From Prorocentrum cordatum (lineage: Eukaryota > Sar > Dinophyceae > Prorocentrales > Prorocentraceae), in contig CAUYUJ010022060.1 in assembly GCA_963575745.1 (NCBI GenBank), positions 450,696 to 514,695 of the forward strand: DNA of 64,000 bases, written 5' to 3'. The notes beneath the pieces are model-generated. The model was not told where the DNA came from, did no database searches, and saw only the letters and a list, made by a program, of their open reading frames with translations. Position numbers and translations under genes: made by a program. Shown here piece by piece: positions 51,523-60,945 of the stretch. Every line of letters starts with the position of its first letter. Within the stretch, counting starts at the first letter, position 1.

Positions 51523-54500
51523 TCTGGGGGGCCGCGTGTCTTCCCCACCTACCGCCTCTGGGGGCGGGGCCACCTTCGGCGCTGATCACCGAGGGGCATT
51601 TCGACAGCTTGAAGTGCCGAGCGAGCGAGCGAGCATCAGTGTCACTAAACGGGATGGCACGGGCTTTGCTCTCTAGGTGAGCCAGCCGATAGAGCTGAAA
51701 ATAAAACGCGGTGAATTTGAACGTCTCGGGGGTGGGATGGATCAGGCCCAGAGCCAGGAGGGGGTCCAAAAACGTAGGCGCGGGGAGGTCAGCTCTTAAT
51801 TGCCTACGGGCAAGCCGATACATCGGGTCGCACCAACAAAAGTAATGCTTCAGCGAGTCGCGAGCCCCAGGGCATCCCCAGACGCAACGCCTATACGAGT
51901 TGCGCATCCTGGACTCGGTGATCCAGCCCCCTCCCCACGTCTTGATGCAAGCACTGCGCCAGGACGGCGGAATGCGATGCATCACCGCAGCGACGGCAGA
52001 CCAGTCGATCGCACCAGCGTCGGCAGCGTGGACCCCAAACCAGCGTCGGAGGCGCTCTTGCAGACGGAGATGGAGGCGCGGGAGCCGAGGGTCGGAGCGA
52101 AGGTACGAACGGAGGAGGGAGGAGTAGAGACACTGTGGCCGCACACGCCGCAGGGGAGCATGCCGCTCGTCCTCTGCAGCTGTGCTGGTGCGCCTGCGAC
52201 GGGCCTCGCTGGAGGCGGCCTCGCGGAGGGCGCGCGCGGCCGACGGGCGTGGGCCCGTCCCGCAGCTCGACGCCGCTCTCTCCAGCGTCGTCGCAATGAC
52301 ATCAGATCGCCACCAGCAGGGCCACGGGCATCCGCGGACCGCGCGCACCAGTGGCAGGCGCCGCAGCGCGGCTCCACGGAGCTGCCGCGCAGCCGTGCGC
52401 CAGGAGCCCAGCGTGACCACCGCCGCCCGCACTAGGGCTGCCTCGCAGAGGGTCGTGGCGGACGGGATCTGCGGGCCGCCGACGGTGCTGAGCTCGTGCC
52501 ACTCCCCGCCCCCCAGGAAGCTGCCAGGAAGGCGCAGCAGGTGCGCCAGGCTCCCACGCTCGAGCTCATTCAAAGTGGCGGGGGCCTCCATCATCTGCGC
52601 CTTGTACGAGAGGACGGGCACGCAGCGCTCTTGGCACAGGTGGATGGCCGCGTGCACGTCCGCGCGGCTCCTGGAGATCTCTCCGACGCGTTCGGAGTCT
52701 TTCCTCATCGGAGCACGCCATTGAGCCTCCTGCGTCGCACCAGGGCCCAGCAGCACGCCCAGATATTCGAGATGGTCCACGATGGGGAATGCCACCCAGT
52801 CCTTGTCCGCAGCCACCAGGGAGTCCCGCGCCCGCTCCAGCGCGCCAGCGCATTGCGGGTCCCCCAGCGGGATGGCACGACACTTCGCAGGCTTGATCAC
52901 CAGGCCTGCCAGGAGCTTCGCGCCGCGGAAGACTCGGGCCAGCGTGAACAGCCCACGCTGGGCCATCACCGCCGCGCCAAGGTCGTCAGCGCACCACCTC
53001 GAGATGCCCAGACGCTTGGAGTCCAGGTTGGACTTCAGGTCCTGGCCGAACGGGTGGACGGCGAGGACGAACAGCGTGCCGCTGGCGGGGTCGCCCTGGA
53101 GGACGCCCGAGCGCACCGAGTAGAGCGCCGCCCTCGTGCGGGAGGCCGCTAGGGAGACGACTCCGTCGTAGTTGACCTTCAGCGCGTCCTGGGGCCCCTG
53201 GGGAGCGCCCATGGCGCGCAGCGAGCCGAAGAGCCAGTCCTGCGCGATGCTCGGGAAGGCCTGGCCCCAGTCGAAGGATATGAGGAAGGGAGAGTCGGCG
53301 CGTCCCGCAGCCGTGGACAGCACTCGGGAGTGCGAGTCTAGCTCGACTATGTTGTCGCAAAAGTTGCGCCCGCATATGAAGCCGCGCTGCGTGTCCCCGC
53401 AGTGCCGCTCCGCCATTCTCTTCATGCATGAGTTGAGGGCCCACATGGCGGCCTTCTTGGAGGTGTTCTCCAGCGCCAGCGGCCGAGTCTCGCCGGCGCG
53501 CCTGGGGACTTCTTGAGGGTCATGAGCACGCGTCCCCATGGCGGGGAAGACGGCGACGGTGTAGTTCCACTCCTGGCGCATGGGGAGGCCCTCAAGCTGC
53601 CACGCCATTGCTTCCGCCAGCGTCTCGACCCCCATCGGCGTGGCGAGCCAGGCCTTAGCACCGAGGCCGTCAGGGCCAGGAGCCGACTTGCGGGCCTTGC
53701 GGAGAGCCAATGCCACGGTGTGTGCCGAGGGGGGCCCGATCGAGGCCCAGTCAGCTCCCTGGATGCCATAGCTGCGGAGATATCCATCCTGGAGTTCCCG
53801 TCGACGTTGAACAGCACGAGGAGCGTCTCGGGGGAGGGGTACCATGATGCCGTCCTGGAAGGTCATGGGGGCGCCGTTCGAGTTGGTGGCTAGGTTGCGC
53901 ATCATCTCCTCCGCGGACTGCTTCCGTTTGACCACGTTGTCGCCGAAGACGCCTCGCCAGTAATGCGCGAGCGCCCTCTGGATGTCCTGCTCCGATCGCG
54001 CAACCGCGCCATCGTCCAGCTCGATGCCCCCCAGGAAACGTCGGGCCGACGACGGCGCCCACATGGCCGCACGTCGACGTATGGCCCTCTGCTGCCTGAC
54101 CATCACTGCCTTGTTGGACTCGAGCCGTTCCCCGTCTGTGTCATGTTGATGCTGGCGGAGTCGTGCATGCATCTCACGGTGTTGCGCCAGACGGTAACGA
54201 TGAGAGAATCCCTGAGGGTCGAGGAGCACCACCTGGTCTCTGCCATGACCTGGGTGATGGCGAAGCTCGATCATCTGGCTTGTCCATGCATGCTGTCGCA
54301 GGAGGGTCTCCGCCATCCGAGTGTCCTGACGCGATATCGCTCGACCAAGTTGTCTCCAGATCAGCGCCGTCGGCGACCGCAGACCAGGCTCACCACGAAA
54401 AATGGCATCACGGGTGGCGGCCGCTGCCGTCTGAAGGATCTCCGTGTGGTAGCGCACCCGATCGGGAGGAGAGAGACCATCCAGGGGGACCGCGTCCTCG

Positions 54501-54595
54501 CACTTCCCGATCATCTCGCCGAACAGCGGATTCTCCGAGACGAAGGACGGGACAGGGTTGATGACGCCCGTGGTTGGCGAGGAGTCCATGCTACC
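51523..54595 (-). CDS. Reverse transcriptase domain of the LINE (ORF2, 3' part)
   Basis: One uninterrupted frame of about 1000 codons, within an open frame 54802-50849. Counting from 54802, KSAPGPDGLGAKAW (about 372-385) and ETRPLALENTSKKAAMWALN (about 438) form the fingers. RGFICGRNFCDNIVELD (about 473) precedes motif A, SFDWGQAFPSI with the catalytic Asp near 511. Motif B is SGVLQGDPASGTLF (about 565-578). Motif C is RWCADDLGA with both Asp at about 606-607, a Cys replacing the usual Tyr. GLVIKPAKC is motif D and EYLGVLLGP motif E. A C-terminal zinc knuckle CVWGCPGARDSLKHYFCWC lies at about 973-991. No RNase H seen. Target-primed reverse transcription is inferred from the family. Upstream of about residue 70 the frame overlaps the endonuclease. 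Confidence 0.85.
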
Positions 54596-55381
54596 GAGAA
54601 CATCGCGTGGTCCGAAAGCCCGTCGAGGTGCATCTCGTGGGGCTCCCCACATACCTGCCCATGCTGAAAGGTCTGCGTGAGTAACCAACGTGGAGAACCA
54701 ACCCATATCTTGTCGATCGAGGTGGCGATCTGTCTGCCTGGGTGCCAGTGCGTCGGCTTGTGAGGGACCATCTCCGTCGCAGCACTGAGCGAGTGAGCCC
54801 ATGCGCGGCCGCGGGGGTGCGAGGCGGCCCTGCGCCCGCCTCCAGGGACCAGAGGGCCCTCCACCTCAGCATTCTCGCCGTAATTGAAGTCGCCCACGAT
54901 CACAACACATCGCCTCCTCGGATCCACTTCCATGTCACGTAGGTCGGCCTGGATCTCGCCAGTGACACGCCGAACCTGTTCGCGGGAGAGGTCGTGGTCA
55001 TGAATGCCCCAGTGCTTCAGAGTGTAGCCAGTGCATGGTCAGTCCGTGATCGTGGCCGTGACGCGGATCACCCGAGCCTTGATGGAGTACGTCTTGCGCA
55101 GGTCCAGGCCCGCGTGCATCTTGAAGGGGAAGATGGTGGCAACGCTTCCGAGGGACTCGTCAGCACTTTGCCACCGAAGGAATAGAACATCTGGTAGTCC
55201 GTCCCCAAGCGATCCACAACATACGCAAGCGCACGGCCGACCCGTGGACCTCCTGCATACCAACGATAGCCCCTGCTCGGAGTGCATTCCCTAGGTAGTT
55301 GCTCTTGCGTGCCGCCACGTTCGCCTTGTGGTGACAGAATGCTCTTGTATTCCAGGTGGCGAAGGTGAGCTCCTTGCTCAT
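54585..55381 (-). pseudogene. AP-type (EEP) endonuclease of the LINE, frame-broken
   Basis: Starts at ATG 55381: MSKELTFATWNTRAFCHHKA, then NYLGNALRAGAIVGMQEVHG. WNTR and the catalytic-type QEVHG are typical of AP-like endonucleases. The frame then shifts near 55235 to DRLGTDYQMFYSFGGK. It shifts near 55165 to SADESLGSVATIFPFKMHAG and KTYSIKARVIRVTATI, and near 55030 to YTLKHWGIHDHDLSREQVRR, then VVIVGDFNYGENAEV (GDFN motif) and LDGLSDHAMFSV (SDH motif). A last shift near 54595 enters the RT frame. All key motifs are present in order, so breakage is recent, or some breaks are assembly errors. Confidence 0.75.
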
Positions 55382-55409
55382 CGTGGCGGCAAAGAGCTTG
55401 ACGAACGTG

Positions 55410-56891
55410 CTACAAACACCAATCATCATCACCAGGAGCCAAAGCCGCCTCGACTGTCGGTGCCAGGTCCTCACGTCGCAGCCCGAGTGCCGTGAGCGCA
55501 GACGGGGACCAGGCCACCGCTGGGGTGGAGTTGGGGCCGTCGATGGTGAGGCGGAGGAAGGCCTTCCACTGGGACGGGAGGAAGAACTTCTGTTTATCGA
55601 TGAAGATGCGGTGCCCGTCGCCGATGACACGCCCCAGCGCGATGGCGAGCTTCTTGAGTGTGAGCTCGTGCACGACCTGCTTGCGGTTCTGGTCGGGCGC
55701 CACGAAGACGTCCACATCGTGGCCAGCAGGCGTCGTGGCGCGCGGCTTGCGCCACTCACCACGGCCAAGGCGCATACACCCAAGCACCTTAGCAGCCCGT
55801 CTGGCCCCGAGCTCGGGGGGGCCCTTGAAGCGGAAGACGCAGCGCTTGCCGAGGGGCTCCGCCTCCACCACGAACGAGTCAGGACCCATGCCAGCGTCCA
55901 CGAGGAGGGGGTCGATGACCTGCTTGAAGGTCGCCGCGGGGAGCTCCTCCTTGCACCGTACAACCACCGCAGATAGGTCTGGAGGACGATCCCAGTCAGG
56001 GCCAGCAGGGGCAGCACAGGGCTCCACTCTCGCCATGATGCCCATCTGCTCGCGGAGCTGCGCGATGTCCGCCCGCAGCTGCCTCTCGATGTCGATCTGC
56101 TTCTGCTCAACCCCATGAAGGCGCCCTTCGACGACGCCGACACGCGATTCCATGACTCCCTGTATCTGCGCCAGGCCCGCCGTGAGGGTGGCGTCGACGC
56201 TGGCGACGACCGCGGACGTGACAGCGGAGGTGATGGCGGCCTGCACTTGCTGGAGGAGGGCGGCCTGGGCGGAGTTGGGCATGACAGCATCCGCAGCGCC
56301 GCCAGCATCGCCAGACGCCGTCGCCGCAGGAGAGGCCGCAGGGGCTGCCCCATGCCGCAGGTCACGCTGAGGAGCAGCATGGGCGGGAGGGTGGCCACGG
56401 CTGGGTCCCAGTGCCGCCGCGTGGCCCGAGGGGGCCCCGCCGTTGCCCAGGTAGGTCCTCCACGGGCCACCACCGACGCCAGCGTCAGGGCAGGTAGCGT
56501 CCCTGGCTCCAGCGCCAGCGTCCTTGGCGGCAGTTTCCCCGACTCCAGCCTCACCAGCGCCCTGCGAGGGGAACGTGGCCAGCATGTCGAGGTCAATACC
56601 GTCTCTCTGCATCTCGAGGGCCGCATAAGCTGCCCGCTGGCGCCATCTCTCCTCGTTGGAGGTCTTCCTGTCGCCCTTTCCCCGACGGCCAGGAGGACCA
56701 GCGTGGCCAGCAGGAGGCGCAGCAGCACCAGGGCGCACCAGCCGTCCACGGTCCGCTGGGGGCGCCTTGCGGCGCTCGGACGCCCTCGAGTGGGACTTGG
56801 AAGAGCGCGTCCTTGAAGTCGAGCGGCCGCTGCAGCTGGGGGAGCCCTCCGAGTCCAGGCGATGCTTCTCGGGGCTCCCTGCACCAGGCAT
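55410..56891 (-). CDS. LINE ORF1 protein, coiled coil plus RRM-like domain
   Basis: 493 residues from ATG 56891 to stop 55410. Residues 1-90 are Ser/Arg/Pro-rich and basic (SRTRSSKSHSRASERRK). Residues 90-210 are Gly/Ala-rich. Residues 235-288 form a likely coiled coil (GVVEGRLHGVEQKQIDIERQ, LRADIAQLREQM). Residues 305-375 look like an RRM (SAVVVRCKEELPAATFKQVI, KRCVFRFKGPPELGARRAAK). Residues 400-490 are a C-terminal helical domain (VVHELTLKKLAIALGRVIGD). This order matches L1-type ORF1 RNA-binding chaperones. Role in binding element RNA is inferred. An overlapping 631-codon open frame from 57055 shares its end with the endonuclease but is mostly Arg/Ser/Pro text and is not called. Confidence 0.75.
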   Translation of the reverse strand: MPGAGSPEKHRLDSEGSPSCSGRSTSRTRSSKSHSRASERRKAPPADRGRLVRPGAAAPPAGHAGPPGRRGKGDRKTSNEERWRQRAAYAALEMQRDGIDLDMLATFPSQGAGEAGVGETAAKDAGAGARDATCPDAGVGGGPWRTYLGNGGAPSGHAAALGPSRGHPPAHAAPQRDLRHGAAPAASPAATASGDAGGAADAVMPNSAQAALLQQVQAAITSAVTSAVVASVDATLTAGLAQIQGVMESRVGVVEGRLHGVEQKQIDIERQLRADIAQLREQMGIMARVEPCAAPAGPDWDRPPDLSAVVVRCKEELPAATFKQVIDPLLVDAGMGPDSFVVEAEPLGKRCVFRFKGPPELGARRAAKVLGCMRLGRGEWRKPRATTPAGHDVDVFVAPDQNRKQVVHELTLKKLAIALGRVIGDGHRIFIDKQKFFLPSQWKAFLRLTIDGPNSTPAVAWSPSALTALGLRREDLAPTVEAALAPGDDDWCL

Positions 56892-57055
56892 GGCTCTGCT
56901 GCTGGATGCGATCGGGCCGACAGGAACGGGAAAGGCCTCCGTCTACCCACCGACCCGAGCGCGAGGAAGGTGGACAGGGGACGATGCCAGACTTCAAGAA
57001 GTCTTGCCAGCCGCGGTCTAGCGGTATCCGCTTGGTTCCCAGGGGAAACCTGCAT

Positions 57056-57077
57056 CTTGAGCCAAAATGGCTACGGA
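57056..57077 (-). other. Complete 22-nt dinoflagellate spliced leader at the LINE 5' end
   Basis: On the minus strand the 22 bases match the DinoSL consensus at every position (first base T, allowed by D), ending CCATTTTGGCTCAAG. ATGCAGG follows, not a GT donor, so this is not an SL RNA gene but the leader of a trans-spliced mRNA copied into DNA. The next base upstream enters (TCC)n. Confidence 0.92.
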
Positions 57078-57154
57078 GGAGGAGGAGGAGGAGGAGGAGG
57101 AGGAGGAGGAGCAGGAGGAGGAGGAGGAGAGGGAGGAGGAGGAGGAAGAGGGAG
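57078..57154. repeat. (GGA)n tract at the 5' side of the LINE
   Basis: GGA triplets with GCA and AGA interruptions, directly abutting the spliced leader. Confidence 0.95.
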
Positions 57155-57207
57155 GTCGCACCGGGGTGGCCGTCGCCGCTGGGGGGGGGGCCGTTGCCAC
57201 TGGGCGG
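57155..57207. repeat. Right copy of 53-bp direct repeat
   Basis: 52 of 53 bases identical with 51245-51297 and in the same orientation. Confidence 0.9.
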
Positions 57208-57224
57208 GCCGGCGCCACCAGGAG

Positions 57225-57480
57225 CGGGTCAGCGCCCGAAGGGGCCGCCGCCCGTCGGGGCACCCCGGGAAGGCCGCCGCGCGGCCGGCACCGGCGCCAG
57301 CGCCTCGTCGCCCAGGCCCTCGCTGCCCAGGCGATCGAGGATGTCCGCGGCCGTCGCGGGGGCGCCCTCCTCCTCCTCCTCCTCCTCCTCCTCCTCCTCC
57401 TCCTCCTCCTCCTCCGCCGGCAGGCGGCTTGCTGGTATCCAGCGGCTGCCGCCTCCCGGGTTCTGGCAGCTGCCGCCTCC
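57225..57480 (-). CDS. Putative host exon upstream of the LINE
   Basis: The frame reads ATAADILDRLGSEGLGDEAL, APVPAARRPSRGAPTGGGPF after an acidic run coded by a (TCC)n stretch (57367-57417), and PGGGSRWIPASRLPA before it. Short and compositionally biased, but ILDRLGSEGLGDEAL is protein-like. Together with 51240-49897 it would make the LINE an intronic insertion in one host gene. This is inference. Confidence 0.35.
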
Positions 57481-57894
57481 AAGACTCGCCACTGCGCCGG
57501 TGCGCAACGAAGCGCATCTGGGGCCGGTCTGCTGCGCCTGCCTCGTTGGGCCCTGGGCCGACTTGGCTGATGGCCTGTGGCCCCTGGGCCGCAGTGGTGT
57601 ACGCAGGGGGCGGCGACCTGTCGACCTCGAAAATACCCTGCTTGACGGTCCGACTGTAAGACAAACCTGGTGTTGGCTGGGGAGCCTGCCCTGCAGGACA
57701 AGGGCACGCACGCCACCGACCCCAGTCTCCCCACCCCCAGAACCAGCACATCGAGCTGCAGGGGCAATCCCGCCGTGGTATTCTACACAGGGGCTGCTCG
57801 ACAAGGGTTTCCACCCCAAGCCCAAGAGGGCTGGAATCACAGTCGACACCTCCTCTTTTTGCCCCCTGTAAGGAGGTTTGTGGCGGTGGATGTC
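57481..57894. other. Unassigned stretch upstream of putative host exon
   Basis: Minus-strand frames are open to about 57850 without a recognised product. It may hold intron or further coding sequence. Confidence 0.3.
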
Positions 57895-58139
57895 AGCAAA
57901 AATCCTCCTCGTCCTCCTCCTCCTCCTCCTCCTCCTCCTCCTTCTCCTCCTCGTCCTCGTCCTCCTCGTCCTCCTCGTCCTCCTCCTCCTCCTCCTCCTC
58001 CTCCTCTAGATCCTCCCCCTCCTCCGCCTCCTCGTCCTCCTCCTCCTGCTCCTCCTCCACCTCTTCCTCCTCCTCCTCCTCCTCCTCCTCCTCCTTCTCC
58101 TCCTCCTCCTCCTCCTCCTCCTACCCCTCCAGGTCATTT

Positions 58140-58185
<46 letters not shown>

Positions 58186-58245
58186 CCTCCTCCTCCTCCT
58201 CTAGCTTTCCCGGCCCTCCGCATTCTCTCTCTCTCTCTCTCTTTC
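57895..58245. repeat. (TCC)n, (CTGCTC)n and (CT)n compound repeat
   Basis: TCC triplets with TCG interruptions (57900-58130), nine CTCCTG hexamers (about 58140-58190), TCC again, then (CT)n at 58228-58242. Confidence 0.95.
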
Positions 58246-58820
58246 TGGTCCTCGTCCTTGCGCTCCCTCAGCTGCAACTGCAACCCAAATGCACCGTGCT
58301 CGTCTTGCACTCGGCACGATCTACTGCAATGCCGTGCCCGGGTCCTCTCCGAGCTCTGCGCACCTTGTCGGCAGCCTAGGGCCGCTTACGAACGTCGCGC
58401 GGCGGGCCTGGAGTCCACAGAAGGACGGTCCGAGGTCGAATGCGTAGTAGCGGCAAGACTGGCCATTGCCACTCGCAGCCTTGGCACAAACAGACGCTGC
58501 CAACGCCGCTCACCTCGCGCCGCCTGGGAAGCAACTGTGCAAGGAACCTGGTGGCCGATCCTGCGCCTCGACAAGTGACATGTCGTAGAATGCCTGGAAG
58601 CTGTCCGAGCTGACCTGGCTCGGGGGTACCAGCCACGCCTCCGCTATCTGAGCTCTCTTCATCCTCGTTCTCTCCTTTGGTCTTCATCTCTCGCCTCCCC
58701 TCTCATCCCTTCCCCTCCCATCCCATCGCATCGCATCGCAATTCACTCCGATCCCGCTCCATACCCTCTTCCTTCCGCCGCGAGTTCCCGCGCAAGGCAG
58801 GCTGCAGCGCACGTGATCTC
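58246..58820. other. Unassigned stretch, possible minus-strand first exon
   Basis: From an ATG at 58687 the minus strand reads MKTKGENEDEESSDSGGVAG then TPEPGQLGQLPGILRHVTCR, an acidic start that could be an N-terminus of the host gene. Support is weak. 58715-58745 has short CATCG repeats. Confidence 0.3.
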
Positions 58821-60198
58821 TGAGGAGGGCTGGGATGGTATGGACTCATAATTAAGATGGGCGGTGAGGCATAATCATACGAAAATTACAATACTAATAA
58901 GGGGGTCCACAATCCCGTGGGGGGTAGAATCTACTCTTTGTAAAAATGAAAACGACTTTCTGTTCGCAGTGCGTGGTCAACTCCACTGCTCGCACAATCA
59001 CCCCGCCCACCCACCATCAACCTAGTCAGCGAAACCCATGCGGCGGCGATTGCGATGAGTGCTTGGCGTTGGCTGGTGCATCTCTGCGGCCGCGACAACC
59101 CGCGCATGCTCGCGCGCGCGGCGGCCAGTCACTCTGGCGCGACCGACGCAACCGCGGTGGCGCTGACGGCCGGGCACATCCAAGCGGGCACTTCAGTGCA
59201 AGTCGGCGACTTGGGCGGGCGCGGCATCGTGGCAACGTCGACAACGGTAGACGCGACGATGATCGTGGCAGTGCCGGCGACGACGACGACAGCGGCGACG
59301 GCGCGGACAGTGACGTCGCCGAGGCTGATCGCGCAGACGACGATGACGGCGCCCTCGCGTCGGCGATGAAGATTTGAAAAAGGAGTTCGACATGCGCGCG
59401 CGGCCGACGCGCGAGAGCGGCCCGCATGGCATTATTTGACACGGACCGCGTCCCCCCAGCACACGCGCAAGGGCGTTCGAATGATGTCGGCATGCGGCGC
59501 GACAGGCCCGCTTGGCATAATGCCATGCACCACGTGGAACAACTATGGATTTCTTACGAACTCGGAGTGCAAGTGCGTTTTTTTTTTGACACTGATGTTA
59601 CGAAACCATGTTTTTTTTGAAATTTGTTGTCGGGCGCTCGATTGCGAAAATCCTGCGAATCCAACGGTTTCGAAGGAATTCGGCACGCGCGCGCGACGAC
59701 GCGCGCGCGCGCACTTCGTCTAATTTGTTGCAACGGGCTCTTGTGACAGCACGCGCGCACAGGCGTTCTACAGATTTCTAGCGCACGCGAAGCCAGTTTG
59801 GTATTATGTTTTGGAAATGTTGAACAATTTATCGTTTTCTTGAGAATCTGCAAGACCGCGGTCGCATTCTTCTTTGCAGAAAAAGTCAGCGCTGCGAAAC
59901 CATGTAATTCTAGATGTCTTTTGGACATGCGACTTTGACATCCTCACGACACCTAAGGTTGTTGAAAGATTTTGGCATGCGCGCGCGACGACAGGCGCGT
60001 GCACTTCGTAGTATCTTTGGCAAGGGACTCCTGAGATACACGAGCGCGCACATTTTATCTGTTGCAACGGACGGCGGGGGTCGTCGATACCGGCCTGGCT
60101 GGGATGGCACGACTTCATATTCAGGATGGGCGATGGGGCAGAATTATATCACATTGCAGTATGAAGAGGGTTACCAATAATCCTGGGGCGGGGTGGGG

Positions 60199-60211
60199 GG
60201 TAATATATATA

Positions 60212-60247
<36 letters not shown>

Positions 60248-60253
60248 TGTATG

Positions 60254-60305
<52 letters not shown>
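60199..60305. repeat. (AT)n(GTAT)n(AT)n microsatellite in monomer 2
   Basis: AT dinucleotides, about ten TATG tetranucleotides, then AT dinucleotides. Monomer 4 lacks it, so it arose or was lost after the dimer duplicated. Confidence 0.95.
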
Positions 60306-60306
<1 letters not shown>

Positions 60307-60454
60307 TGTTGGGAAATCTATTGTGTGCAATGCACCCTGCCGAACTTGAAATTGTCAACTCACTGCGCGCGCAATCCTCCCACCCATCCACCCGCAACTT
60401 GGTCGCAATACCTCTTAAGACCGTGACGGTGGGTACCAAATGGCACTTGGCATC

Positions 60455-60598
60455 GACACCCACGCCGACGACGACAGCGACAACGACGACGACGACGCCG
60501 CCGACAACGACTACGACGACACCGACGACCGATCCAACGACTTCGACGACGACTACGACGACGACGATGAAAACGCCGACGACGACGACGACGCTGCA

Positions 60599-60636
<38 letters not shown>

Positions 60637-60714
60637 CGAAAACCAACGAAGACGACGACGAAGGAGGAGGGAGGACGACGACGGCGACGACGACAACGAC
60701 GAAAGAGGAGGGAA

Positions 60715-60749
<35 letters not shown>

Positions 60750-60945
60750 CGACGAAATAGGAGGGGCAACGACGAAACGCCGACGAAGACGACGAGGGAG
60801 GAAGGACGACCACGGCGACGACGACGACGGAAACGACGACGACGCCGAGACGACGACGACGACAAGGAAAGACAGAGGACGACGACGACGACGACGACGA
60901 GGGAGGAGGGAGGACGGCGACGACGACGACGACGCAAGAGCGCGC
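60455..60945. repeat. Degenerate (GAC)n tract of monomer 2
   Basis: About 490 bp of ACGACGACG with GGAGGGAGG interruptions. The counterpart in monomer 4 is about 63020-63755. Confidence 0.9.

Larger units (their letters stand above)
51513..57077 (-). mobile_element. Non-LTR retrotransposon (LINE) with spliced leader at its 5' end
   Basis: Order on the minus strand: spliced leader (57077-57056), short leader, ORF1 (56891-55410), endonuclease (from 55381), reverse transcriptase (about 54595-51523), then (TCC)n. It has no LTRs. The 28-nt gap between the ORF1 stop and ORF2 ATG is compact, as in LINEs. Both ends abut (GGA)n, so the target was probably that microsatellite, and tandem 53-bp repeats lie beyond. 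ORF1 and RT frames are long and intact; the endonuclease is broken. It is younger than the two RT relics at 9.7-10.7 and 22.1-24.0 kb. The 3' end is the edge of the microsatellite and is approximate. Confidence 0.8.

Noticed and set aside
55160-57055. 631-codon frame starting right after the spliced leader as ORF1
   Set aside because: Its first 550 codons are low-complexity Arg/Ser/Pro text. The competing 493-codon frame has coiled-coil and RRM-like character, and only its last 73 codons (endonuclease start) are meaningful.
57056-57077. An SL RNA gene at the spliced-leader match
   Set aside because: The leader is followed by ATGCAGG, not a GT donor and intron-like SL RNA tail. It is followed instead by the LINE reading frames.
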